From an uncultured bacterium (GTDB taxonomy: Bacteria > Verrucomicrobiota > Kiritimatiellia > RFP12 > UBA1067), in NCBI GenBank assembly GCA_900547945.1, contig URIT01000077.1, positions 1 to 15,163 on the forward strand: 15,163 bases of DNA. The letters run 5' to 3'. The notes under the pieces are model-generated. The model was given only the letters and a program-made list of their open reading frames with translations. It did not search any database and was not told where the DNA came from. Below are positions 1-6,665 of the stretch, piece by piece (position 1 is the stretch's first letter; every line of letters starts with the position of its first letter). The translations under genes were made by a program, and so were the position numbers.

Positions 1-75
1 GCCGGCCGTCCGGGGCGCCTCCGCGCGGAAGGCCGCGCGCCCCCGCGCGTCGATCTCAAGGTGCAGTTCTACCAT
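1..75 (-). CDS. Start of an unidentified ORF, cut by window edge
   Basis: An ATG at 75-73 lies one base after the stop codon of the ribulose-phosphate epimerase gene and opens a frame of 25 codons that runs off the window without a stop. The visible protein begins MVELHLEIDARGRAAF. That is too short to assign a family and shows no signal peptide. The one-base spacing suggests translational coupling as the last visible gene of the psd-acetylesterase-rpe group. There is no clear Shine-Dalgarno sequence ahead of it, since the upstream bases are the pyrimidine-rich end of rpe. The frame could be fortuitous in DNA this rich in GC, where open frames are common, so confidence is limited. Confidence 0.4.
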   Translation of the reverse strand, partial: MVELHLEIDARGRAAFRAEAPRTAG

Positions 76-76
76 G

Positions 77-739
77 TCAAGCGGGGAGGGAGGCCGCACA
101 GGCCGCGCGCAGGGCGGCGACCGCCGCCGCCATGTCCGCCTGGCGGAAGAGGTAGCTGCCGGCGACGAACTGGTTGGCGCCGGCCCGGGCGGCGAGGACG
201 GCGGTCTCGGCGTTCACGCCGCCATCGACCATCACGTCGAGGAGCGGGGCGCGGGCGCGGACGGCCGTGACCTTCGCAAGGCAGTCCGCGATGAACGTCT
301 GCCCGCCGTACCCGGGATGGACCGTCATCACGAGCAGTTCGTCGCACGCCTTCAGGTAGGGGAAGACCCGCCCGGCCGGCGTCTCGGGGTTGAGGACGAG
401 CCCCGCGCGCAGCCCCAGCGCCCGGATGCGGGCCAGTTCCGCATGGAGGTCGCAATCGGCCTCCACGTGGACCTGGATCGTCTGCGCGCCCGCCCGCGCA
501 AAGGCCTCCAGGTAGAGGTCGGGGCGCGTCATCATCAGGTGGACGTTGCGGAAAAGCCCCGGCGCGACGCGGCGCGCGAGCGCCACCACGTCGGGGCCGA
601 ACGAGAGGTTCGGCACGAAATGCGCGTCCATGACGTCGAGGTGCAGCGCGTCCGCGCCGGACCGCGCCACGCGGGCGATTTCCGCGCCGAGCGCGCCGAC
701 GTCGGCCGCGAGGAGGGAGGGAAGGATCTGGATGTTCAT
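77..739 (-). CDS. rpe: Ribulose-phosphate 3-epimerase
   Basis: This cytoplasmic enzyme interconverts D-ribulose 5-phosphate and D-xylulose 5-phosphate in the pentose phosphate pathway. The 220-residue protein has the normal family length and a full (beta/alpha)8-barrel pattern. It opens with ILPSLLAAD (Ser8) and has HLDVMDAHFVPNLSFGP (His33, Asp35), VHLMMTRP (His67), VHPGYGGQ near residues 140-146 and MVDGGV (Asp172). His33, Asp35, His67 and Asp172 match the family's metal ligands, with the two Asp as the acid/base pair. The phosphate-binding end is FVAGSYLF. The start is the ATG at 739, eight bases after the stop of the acetylesterase gene, which points to one operon. Nothing is missing or truncated. 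The housekeeping role is secure, although its place beside a secreted esterase and a phospholipid gene is not explained by function. Confidence 0.96.
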   Translation of the reverse strand: MNIQILPSLLAADVGALGAEIARVARSGADALHLDVMDAHFVPNLSFGPDVVALARRVAPGLFRNVHLMMTRPDLYLEAFARAGAQTIQVHVEADCDLHAELARIRALGLRAGLVLNPETPAGRVFPYLKACDELLVMTVHPGYGGQTFIADCLAKVTAVRARAPLLDVMVDGGVNAETAVLAARAGANQFVAGSYLFRQADMAAAVAALRAACAASLPA

Positions 740-747
740 CGTCCGCC

Positions 748-2331
748 TCAGATTTCAAACGGTTCGGAGAAGCTGTTCACGGGGATGCCCTGTTCGTCGT
801 AGAGCCACACGTTCGGCTTGTCCCAGCTGTCCCACAGGTAGCGCACGCCCTCCACGGCGTCGTCCGCGCCCTCGGACGTCACGACGACCGTCCCGCCCAC
901 GAGTTCGGCCTTCGCCGCCGGACGCCACGTGCCGCCGACCTTGAGCTCGAAGCCGCGTCCGACCCCCTCCCCCCGCGCCCGGAGCGGCGTATCCGCCGTG
1001 AACGCCACGACGGCGCGCCCCGGCCGGAACGTCGCGGACGCGAACTCCGGCGTGCGCGAACACGACGTGTCGCCGTAGACGTGCCGCCGCGCCGCGTGCG
1101 CCAGGCGTTCGCCCACGGGCTTCTTGTCGTGCGGGTGGACGTCGTCCTTCCACCCCGTGTCCGTGATGTTCGCCGCGCAGACGTGCGGGAGGCGCTTCGC
1201 CACCTCGCGCTGGCGGACGCGGATCACGGGCCGCCCGTGGTTGTTCGCCGCCATCGACGGCAGCTGCGCCACGACGAACCAGAGGTCTTCGCCCCACGCC
1301 GCCCGCCACGAGCGGATCATCAGCTCCAGCATGTCGCCGAAATGCCACCCCGGATCGGCCTTGCTCCAGCACCACCCCTCCGTCTCGCCCTGGAACCACA
1401 GCACGCCCCGGCAGGAAAGGCCCGCGAGCGGCGCGATCTTCGCGTTGTAGTGGAGCGCCGGCACGAGGTTCGACCGCCAGGGCGTGAAGGCGAGCGGCGG
1501 TGCCGGCACCGGCCACGGCCACTTTCCCTTCCCCGTCCGCGCGCGGTGGATGTCGTCGGCGTACTTTTCGATGGCCCGGACGTGGGCGACGCAGGCCGCC
1601 GCATAGCCGTTCGTCCGCACCCATTCCGCCGATTCGCGCGCGTACCGCTCCAGATACCGTTTCTGGTAGGGCAGCTTCTCCATCCACGCGACGGGCGTCC
1701 AATTCGCCATCGACGTCGCGCCGCACGCCGTCATCACGAGGCCCACGGGCACGTCGAGGTCCTTCATGAGGCGCTCGCCGAAGTAGAAGCCGGTGGCGCT
1801 GTAGCGCGCGACGACGTTCGTCGTCGTCTCGACCCAGTTCACGGACGGGAAGTCGTCCGTCGGTTCGGTCGCGAGCGCACCGTCCTGCCCGAACATGTAG
1901 CGCATTGTCGGGTAGTCCGCACGCCGCAGCACGTTCGTGTAGTCGTCCGTCTCGCGTACGGCCCACTGCATGTTCGACTGGCCGGAGAGGATCCACACCT
2001 CGCCCACGAGGACGTTTGCGCACGCCTGCACCTCGCGCCCGTCCGCCGAGACGACGAGGCGGCGCGGCTCCTTCGACGCGGCCATCGGCGCGAGCGTGAC
2101 CGCCCACGTCCCGTCGGCGGCCACCGCCTCGCACCGCTGCCCGGCGAACGCGACGGCGACGCGCGTGCCGCTCTTCGCCCAGCCCCAGATCCTCACCGCC
2201 TTGTCCCGCTGCAGCACCATGTTGTCGGCAAAGACGCGCGCCAGGCGCGTCCCTGCGGGCGCCGCCGCGAACGACGATCCGGCCATCGCCGCCGACAGCA
2301 GGGCGGCAAGCATTGTCTTCATCATGTCCAT
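748..2331 (-). CDS. Secreted sialate O-acetylesterase-like SGNH hydrolase
   Basis: Family members remove O-acetyl groups from sialic acids or other acetylated glycans. This 527-residue protein starts with a signal peptide (MDMMKTMLAALLSAAMAGSSFAAA) and so probably acts outside the cytoplasm. A beta-sandwich N-terminus (about residues 28-105) precedes the SGNH fold. Catalytic Ser119 sits in GQSNM (117-121), block III is FQGETEG (313-319, Glu316), and the Asp-x-His block is DVHPHDKKPVGERLA (Asp397, His399). A C-terminal beta domain follows and ends at a conserved-looking WLYDEQGIPVNSF region. Methionines 1, 3 and 4 are possible starts. The first has an AGGGAAA-like purine stretch upstream and gives a normal signal sequence. 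The gene lies 42 bases after psd and 8 before rpe. In glycan-degrading bacteria such esterases often act on acetylated plant polysaccharides, so sialic acid specificity is not implied. Confidence 0.9.
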   Translation of the reverse strand: MDMMKTMLAALLSAAMAGSSFAAAPAGTRLARVFADNMVLQRDKAVRIWGWAKSGTRVAVAFAGQRCEAVAADGTWAVTLAPMAASKEPRRLVVSADGREVQACANVLVGEVWILSGQSNMQWAVRETDDYTNVLRRADYPTMRYMFGQDGALATEPTDDFPSVNWVETTTNVVARYSATGFYFGERLMKDLDVPVGLVMTACGATSMANWTPVAWMEKLPYQKRYLERYARESAEWVRTNGYAAACVAHVRAIEKYADDIHRARTGKGKWPWPVPAPPLAFTPWRSNLVPALHYNAKIAPLAGLSCRGVLWFQGETEGWCWSKADPGWHFGDMLELMIRSWRAAWGEDLWFVVAQLPSMAANNHGRPVIRVRQREVAKRLPHVCAANITDTGWKDDVHPHDKKPVGERLAHAARRHVYGDTSCSRTPEFASATFRPGRAVVAFTADTPLRARGEGVGRGFELKVGGTWRPAAKAELVGGTVVVTSEGADDAVEGVRYLWDSWDKPNVWLYDEQGIPVNSFSEPFEI

Positions 2332-2373
2332 CTGCGTTTCCCTTTCACGTACCGTTCAAATGACCTGCGGGCT

Positions 2374-3252
2374 TCACCCGCGTTTCCACGTCGCGATGCG
2401 CTCACAGCAGAGGACGCGGGTTTCAAGCCCGGCGGCGGAATGCGCCACGAGGTCGGCGTCGAACGCGAGCGCGCCGGCGGGGGCGACGAGGATGACCGTC
2501 GAGCCGCCGAACTTGAAGTACCCCTTCTCGTCGCCCTTCGCGTGTTGGTCGCCCGTGTAGGTCTGGACGATCGTCCCGACGCCGAACGCCCCCACGTCCA
2601 CGAGCCAGAAGGGACCGAACGCCGCCTCGCACTTCACGATCTGACGCTCGTTGTCCGCATAGACGTCGGGGTAGCGCAGGAGGGCGATCGGGTTCACCGA
2701 GTGGTAGAGGCCCGGCACGACGCGCACCGGCGCCGCCGTCGTGCAGGCGCAGGGGAAGTGGAAGCGGTGGTAGTCGACGGGCGCGAGGCGGATGACGGCG
2801 ACGTCGTAGCGCCCGGCGGGCGCGGCACCGTCGAAGACCGTGCGCAGCGTGCGCGTCGCGCCCTTGAGGGGAAAGGGCGTATCGGCGTCCGCGTCCAGAT
2901 AGAGGAGGAGGCGGCCGTCGGCGGGGCTTACAAGGCCCTCGCCCACGGGGCGCGAACCGGGCTTGAGGCGGCGCGTGAAGAAGTCGTTGAAGGACGCATA
3001 GTCCGCAAGAGGCTTCTCCGCCTCCTCCGCGCGGCAGCCGGGAATCGCGGCGAGGGCGGCGATGTCCTTCTTCGAGCGCGGCGCGTCGTAGCGGCGGCCC
3101 ATCCAGGCGGAAACCGCCTTCGAGCCGAAGAGGACGGGCCAGAGCGTCCGCCCGAGCAGCGTCTCGTAGGCGAAACGCAGCGCCTTGTCGCCCATGACGG
3201 ACTCGACGACCCGCGCCCCGGTCTTCCGGTCAATGTATTCCACTTGTTTCAT
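2374..3252 (-). CDS. psd: Phosphatidylserine decarboxylase proenzyme
   Basis: Psd decarboxylates phosphatidylserine to phosphatidylethanolamine at the inner membrane. The proenzyme cleaves itself at an internal Ser that becomes the pyruvoyl cofactor. All the hallmarks are present in this 292-residue protein: SFNDFFTRRLKPGSRPV (about 87-103), SPADG with Asp112, DYHRFHFP with His162 and His165, and KGYFKFGGSTV with Ser251 as the predicted cleavage residue (KFGG | STV). The GGST form and the long N-terminus resemble the longer, soluble-looking Psd subgroup rather than E. coli Psd with LGST. The ATG at 3252 has GAGG about ten bases upstream. The gene stands 25 bases from the hairpin element at 3278-3496 and 42 bases before the acetylesterase. 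The partner synthase pssA is not in the window. Confidence 0.94.
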   Translation of the reverse strand: MKQVEYIDRKTGARVVESVMGDKALRFAYETLLGRTLWPVLFGSKAVSAWMGRRYDAPRSKKDIAALAAIPGCRAEEAEKPLADYASFNDFFTRRLKPGSRPVGEGLVSPADGRLLLYLDADADTPFPLKGATRTLRTVFDGAAPAGRYDVAVIRLAPVDYHRFHFPCACTTAAPVRVVPGLYHSVNPIALLRYPDVYADNERQIVKCEAAFGPFWLVDVGAFGVGTIVQTYTGDQHAKGDEKGYFKFGGSTVILVAPAGALAFDADLVAHSAAGLETRVLCCERIATWKRG

Positions 3253-3309
3253 AAACGATCATCCTCGGTTGCCATTTGAACGCAGATCGCCTTGCGATAC
3301 GCGGAAACC

Positions 3310-3370
3310 GGCAACATCCGATGTGGCTACGACGGCCCCTGCGGGGCCTACGCCACAATCGGATGTTGCC
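3310..3370 (-). repeat. Hairpin 1 of the mirrored pair
   Basis: Both arms were read directly. The outer stem GGCAACATCCGA pairs exactly with TCGGATGTTGCC (12 bp). Then come one unpaired A on the 3' arm, stem TGTGGC/GCCACA, an asymmetric internal loop (TACGAC against TAC), inner stem GGCCCC/GGGGCC and a TGC loop. A further GGAAAC (3303-3308) and GTTTCC (3378-3383) could extend the stem after a small internal loop. The minus strand has the same polarity as hairpin 2 on the plus strand. It lacks a T-run, so it is not a typical intrinsic terminator. Confidence 0.8.
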
Positions 3371-3404
3371 AGATTGCGTTTCCAGGCGTGCAACGGACAA
3401 AGTC

Positions 3405-3467
3405 GGGCGAAAAGGCATTGTGGCGTAGGCGACGAAGTCGCCGTCGTAGCCACATGCCTTTTCGCCC
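3405..3467 (+). repeat. Hairpin 2 of the mirrored pair
   Basis: The outer stem GGGCGAAAAGGCA pairs exactly with TGCCTTTTCGCCC (13 bp). One unpaired T on the 5' arm follows, then stem TGTGGC/GCCACA, an asymmetric internal loop (GTA against GTCGTA), inner stem GGCGAC/GTCGCC and a GAA loop. The architecture equals hairpin 1 turned around. Only the bulge, the TGTGGC stem and the loop sequences are shared. The outer and inner stems differ in sequence but stay paired. Confidence 0.8.
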
Positions 3468-3498
3468 CTTTCTGCGTATGCGAAGCATCTGCGTTCCA

Positions 3499-4155
3499 TC
3501 ATGCCATGAGTTCAGTAAAAGAGGCGACGACGAGATCGGCGGACGCGGCCTCCAGCGTCGCGCGCGGACTGGAGGTCGTGAGCGCGACGACGCGCATGCC
3601 CGCCGCGTGCGCGGCCTGGACGCCGTAGACCGCGTCCTCGAAGACCACGCAGTCCGGCGGCGCGACGCCGATCTTCGCGGCCGCCGTGAGGAAGCAGTCC
3701 GGCGCCGGCTTCCCCCGCGTGTACTGCGAGGCGTCGACGACGGCCGCGAATGCGTCGCGGATGCGCAGGCCGTCCAGCACGAAGTCGATGTTCTGCGTGG
3801 GCGCGCCCGAGGCGACCGCGCAGACGATCCCCGCGCGGTGGGCGCGGTCCAGCAGTTCGCGCGCGCCGGGCGCGAGCGCGAGATGCGGCGCGTAGAGCGT
3901 GCGGTAGAGCGACTCCTTCTCGTCCTCCATGCGCTTCGCCTCGTCCGCCGAGGCGGGCCGCCCCAGGATGCGCTCCATGAAGTAGCGGTTCGTGGCGCCC
4001 GTCCAGCCGATGATCTGCGCGTCCGTCAGCTCGTGCCCGTAGCGGCGCGAGAAGATGTGGTAGGCCCGCACGTGGTAGGCGAGGTTGTCCACGAGCGTCC
4101 CGTCCATGTCGAAGATGTAGGCTTTCGCCCCGTCCAGAACTGCGTTCGGTTTCAT
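3499..4155 (-). CDS. HAD-superfamily hydrolase, beta-phosphoglucomutase-like
   Basis: This 218-residue cytoplasmic HAD (subfamily IA type) has all four motifs. Motif I is FDMDGTLVDN with Asp16 as nucleophile and Asp18 as acid/base. Motif II is VASGAP with Ser116, motif III is RGKPAPDCF with Lys149, and motif IV is VFEDAVYGVQAA with Glu173-Asp174. The helical cap (about 22-95) and the KPAPD/EDA patterns resemble beta-phosphoglucomutase and sugar-phosphate phosphatases, but I cannot tell mutase from phosphatase. The start ATG overlaps the stop of the prenyltransferase gene as ATGA (4155-4152), so translation is probably coupled. A much longer frame in this register continues upstream through the prenyltransferase gene, but that part looks like non-coding shadow, and the HAD fold begins at this ATG. 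With rhamnulokinase two genes upstream, action on a sugar phosphate is plausible but unproven. Confidence 0.9.
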   Translation of the reverse strand: MKPNAVLDGAKAYIFDMDGTLVDNLAYHVRAYHIFSRRYGHELTDAQIIGWTGATNRYFMERILGRPASADEAKRMEDEKESLYRTLYAPHLALAPGARELLDRAHRAGIVCAVASGAPTQNIDFVLDGLRIRDAFAAVVDASQYTRGKPAPDCFLTAAAKIGVAPPDCVVFEDAVYGVQAAHAAGMRVVALTTSSPRATLEAASADLVVASFTELMA

Positions 4156-5195
4156 TTGAAAGCTCGCGAGAGAAAGGGAACCAGGGGATACGACAGCGCA
4201 TAGAGCGCGCCGAAGACGAACAGGATCTTCCCCGATGCGCGCTCCAGGCCGCGCCACGGCGGATTTTCGGGACAGGCCCGGTAGGCGCGCCCCGCCGCGC
4301 GCAGCGTCCGAACCGTCAGCGGCAGGCAGAGGAACGGCAGCAGAAGCGCACAGAGCGGAGGGACAAACGTCGCCCGTGCGGGCAAAATCCACAAGAGCAG
4401 GCACACGCCGTAAGGCAGAAGATGGCAGACGCGGTAGTAGGCGAGCGCGCCGCGCGGCCCCAGCCACGACGCGAGCGTCGCAATGCCGGCCGCCCGGTCC
4501 GACGGGATGTCCCGCATGTCGTTCCCGTGCATGACGACGCCCACGAGGGCGGCGACGGGCAGCGTGAGAAAAAGGAAGACGACGAGAGAGACGGGGAAGG
4601 AACCGAAGCCGAAGAAGGACGGCGCCTCCTGCGGGTCCAGCAACGCCCAGGCGACGTAGATCTCCAATGGCCCCATCAGGAACGAGACGAACGGCACGCC
4701 GAGGCCCCGGTACTTGAACGTGATGCCCGTCGAATAGTTGACGGAGCCGAGGAACCCGAGGAAACCCGCCGCGAGAAGCGGCCCGTTGAAGCGCCAGGCC
4801 CCCCCGTCGCGGTAGAAGCAGAGCCCGACGCCCAGGAGGGACGCCGCGCCCGCGCAGGCGAGCGCGGCGTTCCGCACGGCGTCGAGGGAGACGAGGCCGT
4901 CGTGGACCTGCGGCGTCGTGCGGATTGCGCCGGGCACGTCGTCGACGCCGCTCCGCTCGTCGCCCCACGTGTTGAGCAGGTTGACGGTCGCCTGGAAGAG
5001 GAGGCCCGCCACGAGGCCGAGCCCCCAGTGCGCCCAATGCGGGTGCTTGCCATAATATCCGCAAAACCCCACGTACCACCCCGCCGCCACGAGGAACGGC
5101 ACGAGCGTCGCCGTGTAGCTCCAGGGGCGGAGGAGGAGGAACCAGGCCCGGATCTGTTCGCGCGCGGACACGGTCCCGCTACACCCGCGTGACAT
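4152..5195 (-). CDS. UbiA-family prenyltransferase, MenA-like
   Basis: This polytopic membrane enzyme is predicted to join a polyprenyl chain to an aromatic acceptor. The 347-residue protein has several hydrophobic spans and both Asp-rich motifs: NLLNTWGDERSGVDD (72-86; Asn72, Asn75, Asp79, Asp85) and GNDMRDIPSD (224-233; Asp226, Asp229, Asp233). The stretch YRGLGVPFVSFLMGP (162-176) resembles the YRGLGE...FGP region of 1,4-dihydroxy-2-naphthoate prenyltransferase, so MenA is the nearest guess. No other men gene is visible, so the substrate is uncertain. The ATG at 5195 overlaps the end of rhaB by 17 bases. A GTG at 5171 lies just after the rhaB stop and is an alternative start; neither has a strong Shine-Dalgarno sequence. 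The 3' end overlaps the HAD gene by four bases. Confidence 0.88.
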   Translation of the reverse strand: MSRGCSGTVSAREQIRAWFLLLRPWSYTATLVPFLVAAGWYVGFCGYYGKHPHWAHWGLGLVAGLLFQATVNLLNTWGDERSGVDDVPGAIRTTPQVHDGLVSLDAVRNAALACAGAASLLGVGLCFYRDGGAWRFNGPLLAAGFLGFLGSVNYSTGITFKYRGLGVPFVSFLMGPLEIYVAWALLDPQEAPSFFGFGSFPVSLVVFLFLTLPVAALVGVVMHGNDMRDIPSDRAAGIATLASWLGPRGALAYYRVCHLLPYGVCLLLWILPARATFVPPLCALLLPFLCLPLTVRTLRAAGRAYRACPENPPWRGLERASGKILFVFGALYALSYPLVPFLSRAFK

Positions 5196-6627
5196 CGAAG
5201 CTCGCGCGCACGGCGGCGCGCGCGGCGGCGAGGTCGGGGAATTCGCCGCCCGCGATGAACTGCACGATCAGGTTGCCGATCGCCGTCCCCTCCGTCGGGC
5301 CCGCGAACACGTCGAGGCCCGTGGCCTGGGCGGTGAGCGCGTTGAGGTAGCCGTCCTTCGAGCCGCCGCCCACGATGTTGACCGAGGTGTAGGTCTTGCC
5401 CGTGAGCGCGGAAAGGTGCCGGATCGCGTCCGCGTAGCACCGCGCGAGCGACCGGTAGACGCACTGCACGAGTTCGCCCACCGTCGCCGGCTTCACGTCC
5501 GCCGCCGCGACGACCTCCGCGATCATCGAGTCGGGCGCGAGGAAGCGCGCGTCGTTCACGTCCACCGTGCCCGTGAACGCGGCGGCGGCCTTCGCGGCCG
5601 CCTCCAGGTCGCCGAAGGAGTACGTGCGGCCCGGCTCGTGGTCGGCGAGCGTCCAGGAGGCCGCGCGCGCCTTGCCCTCCACGTAGGCGACGCCGTTCAG
5701 TTCGCGGCGGATGCTCTGGACCATCCAGAGGCCCATGATGTTCTTGAGGTAGCGGAAGCGGTACCAGGCGCCGCCCTCGTTCGTGAAGTTCGCGGCCTGG
5801 GAGGCGGGCGTCGTGATCGGCGCGTCGTTCTCGACGCCGAGGAGGGACCACGTGCCCGACGAGATGTAGACGGCCCGGCCGTCGCGCGCGGGGACGGCGA
5901 GGAAGGCGCTGCCCGTGTCGTGCGTCGCGGGGAGGACGACCTGCGCGTCGAACCCAACCGCCTCCTGCACGGCCTTCGTGAAGCCGCCGAGTGCCGTGCC
6001 CGGCATCCGCAGTTCGCCGAAGATGCGGCGCGGCAGACCGAGGCGGTCGAGGACCTCCCCGTCCCACGTCTTCGTGCGGGCGTTGAGGAGGTTCGTGGAG
6101 GAGGCGTTCGTGTACTCGTTCGCGATCCGGCCCGTGAGGACGAAGTTGAGGTAGTCCGGCACCATCAGGAAGCGGGCGGCCGCCGCGAGCTGTTCGGGAT
6201 GTTCGCGCCGGAGGGCCGTGAGCTGGTAGACGGTGTTGAACGGCTGCTTCTGGATGCCCGTGCGGGCGTAGAGCTCGGCGAGCGGCACGGCGGCGTCCAC
6301 CACGGCGTCCATGCCCTGCGTGCGCGCGTCGCGGTAGGCCACCATGTCCGAACACGGCTGGTCCTTCCCGTCCAGGAGGATGTAGTCGACGGCCCACGTG
6401 TCGATGCCGACGGAATGCGGGACCTTGCCGAGTTCCCGGCACTTCGCAAGGCCGGCGAGCACGCTCTTCGCGAGCGCCTCGTGGTCCCAGCAGTCGTGTC
6501 CGTTCCGGCGGACCTGCGCGTTGTCGAAGCGGTAGACCTCTTCGAGGACCATCCGCCCGTCTTCGACGTGACCGAGAATGTGGCGGCCCGACGAGGCCCC
6601 GATGTCGATGGCGAGGTAGTATTTCAT
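5179..6627 (-). CDS. rhaB: Rhamnulokinase (L-rhamnulose kinase)
   Basis: RhaB phosphorylates L-rhamnulose with ATP to L-rhamnulose 1-phosphate, the second step of L-rhamnose catabolism in the cytoplasm. The 482-residue protein has the FGGY-kinase layout: YLAIDIGASSGR at the N-terminus (Asp8), GIDTWAVDYILLD (74-86), ATHDTGSAF with likely catalytic base Asp237, YISSGTWSLLG (254-264), and the C-terminal nucleotide-binding NIVGGGSKDG (417-426). TGIQKQPFNTVYQL (123-136) is strongly RhaB-like rather than glycerol or xylulose kinase. I chose the ATG at 6627. An upstream TTG at 6645 would place a TATAAT box inside the coding sequence. No rhamnose isomerase, aldolase, transporter or regulator lies nearby, so the pathway must be completed elsewhere. 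Confidence 0.93.
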   Translation of the reverse strand: MKYYLAIDIGASSGRHILGHVEDGRMVLEEVYRFDNAQVRRNGHDCWDHEALAKSVLAGLAKCRELGKVPHSVGIDTWAVDYILLDGKDQPCSDMVAYRDARTQGMDAVVDAAVPLAELYARTGIQKQPFNTVYQLTALRREHPEQLAAAARFLMVPDYLNFVLTGRIANEYTNASSTNLLNARTKTWDGEVLDRLGLPRRIFGELRMPGTALGGFTKAVQEAVGFDAQVVLPATHDTGSAFLAVPARDGRAVYISSGTWSLLGVENDAPITTPASQAANFTNEGGAWYRFRYLKNIMGLWMVQSIRRELNGVAYVEGKARAASWTLADHEPGRTYSFGDLEAAAKAAAAFTGTVDVNDARFLAPDSMIAEVVAAADVKPATVGELVQCVYRSLARCYADAIRHLSALTGKTYTSVNIVGGGSKDGYLNALTAQATGLDVFAGPTEGTAIGNLIVQFIAGGEFPDLAAARAAVRASFDVTRV

Positions 6628-6633
6628 GCGGAG

Positions 6634-6665
6634 ATTATAGCACAATGCGGGACGGGGCGGGTCAA
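6634..6665 (-). promoter_or_regulatory. Possible rhaB promoter, leaderless
   Basis: On the minus strand a perfect TATAAT (6639-6634) stands six bases before the rhaB ATG. A TTGACC (6665-6660) overlaps the GH2 stop codon, but the spacer is 20 bases, longer than the usual 16-18. If the -10 box is used, transcription would begin at or very close to the ATG, giving a leaderless mRNA. That fits the lack of any Shine-Dalgarno sequence there. The box is conspicuous because AT-rich hexamers are rare in this DNA. Confidence 0.45.

Larger units (their letters stand above)
3278..3496. repeat. Inverted-repeat-bounded element with two mirrored hairpins
   Basis: This 219-base stretch fills almost the whole gap between the HAD gene stop (3499) and the psd start (3252). 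Its ends are imperfect inverted repeats of about 28-30 bases. The left end reads GAACGCAGAT then CGCCTTGCGATACGC (3278-3307). The reverse complement of the right end (3469-3496) reads GAACGCAGAT then GCTTCGCATACGC. The first ten bases match exactly. Between them lie two hairpins of about 60 bases (3310-3370 and 3405-3467), built alike but in opposite orientation. I see no convincing gene inside: a 90-codon frame exists but its sequence simply follows the hairpins. It could be a non-autonomous mobile element, a REP-like intergenic repeat or a structured RNA segment. Copies elsewhere in the genome would decide between these. Confidence 0.7.

Noticed and set aside
1081..3279. 732-codon plus-strand open frame
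   Set aside because: It is antisense to the well-supported acetylesterase and psd genes, and its Arg-, Ala- and Val-rich sequence has no recognisable domain. It is a frame opened by high GC.
3310..3467. Hairpins as integron attC sites
   Set aside because: The end sequences do not match the RYYYAAC and GTTRRRY boxes, no integrase is present, and the two hairpins face each other rather than flank cassettes.
3405..3467. Hairpin 2 as a rho-independent terminator
   Set aside because: The stem is strong, but on the minus strand no T-run follows it: the next bases outward are GTC then TTTGTCCG, too short and interrupted.
3230..3502. 90-codon minus-strand frame through the hairpin element
   Set aside because: It overlaps the psd start and the HAD stop, its codons follow the palindromes, and the similar peptides (CGYDGDFVAYAT here and RCGYDGPCGAYAT on the other strand) come from the mirrored repeats rather than a protein family.
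3499..5079. Apparent 526-residue fusion upstream of the HAD domain
   Set aside because: The extra part overlaps the prenyltransferase gene out of frame and has no domain. The ATGA overlap at 4152-4155 gives a normal HAD start.
6628..6645. TTG start of rhaB at 6645 (six extra residues)
   Set aside because: It would place TATAAT inside the coding sequence, has no ribosome site, and adds residues before the usual FGGY-kinase N-terminus.
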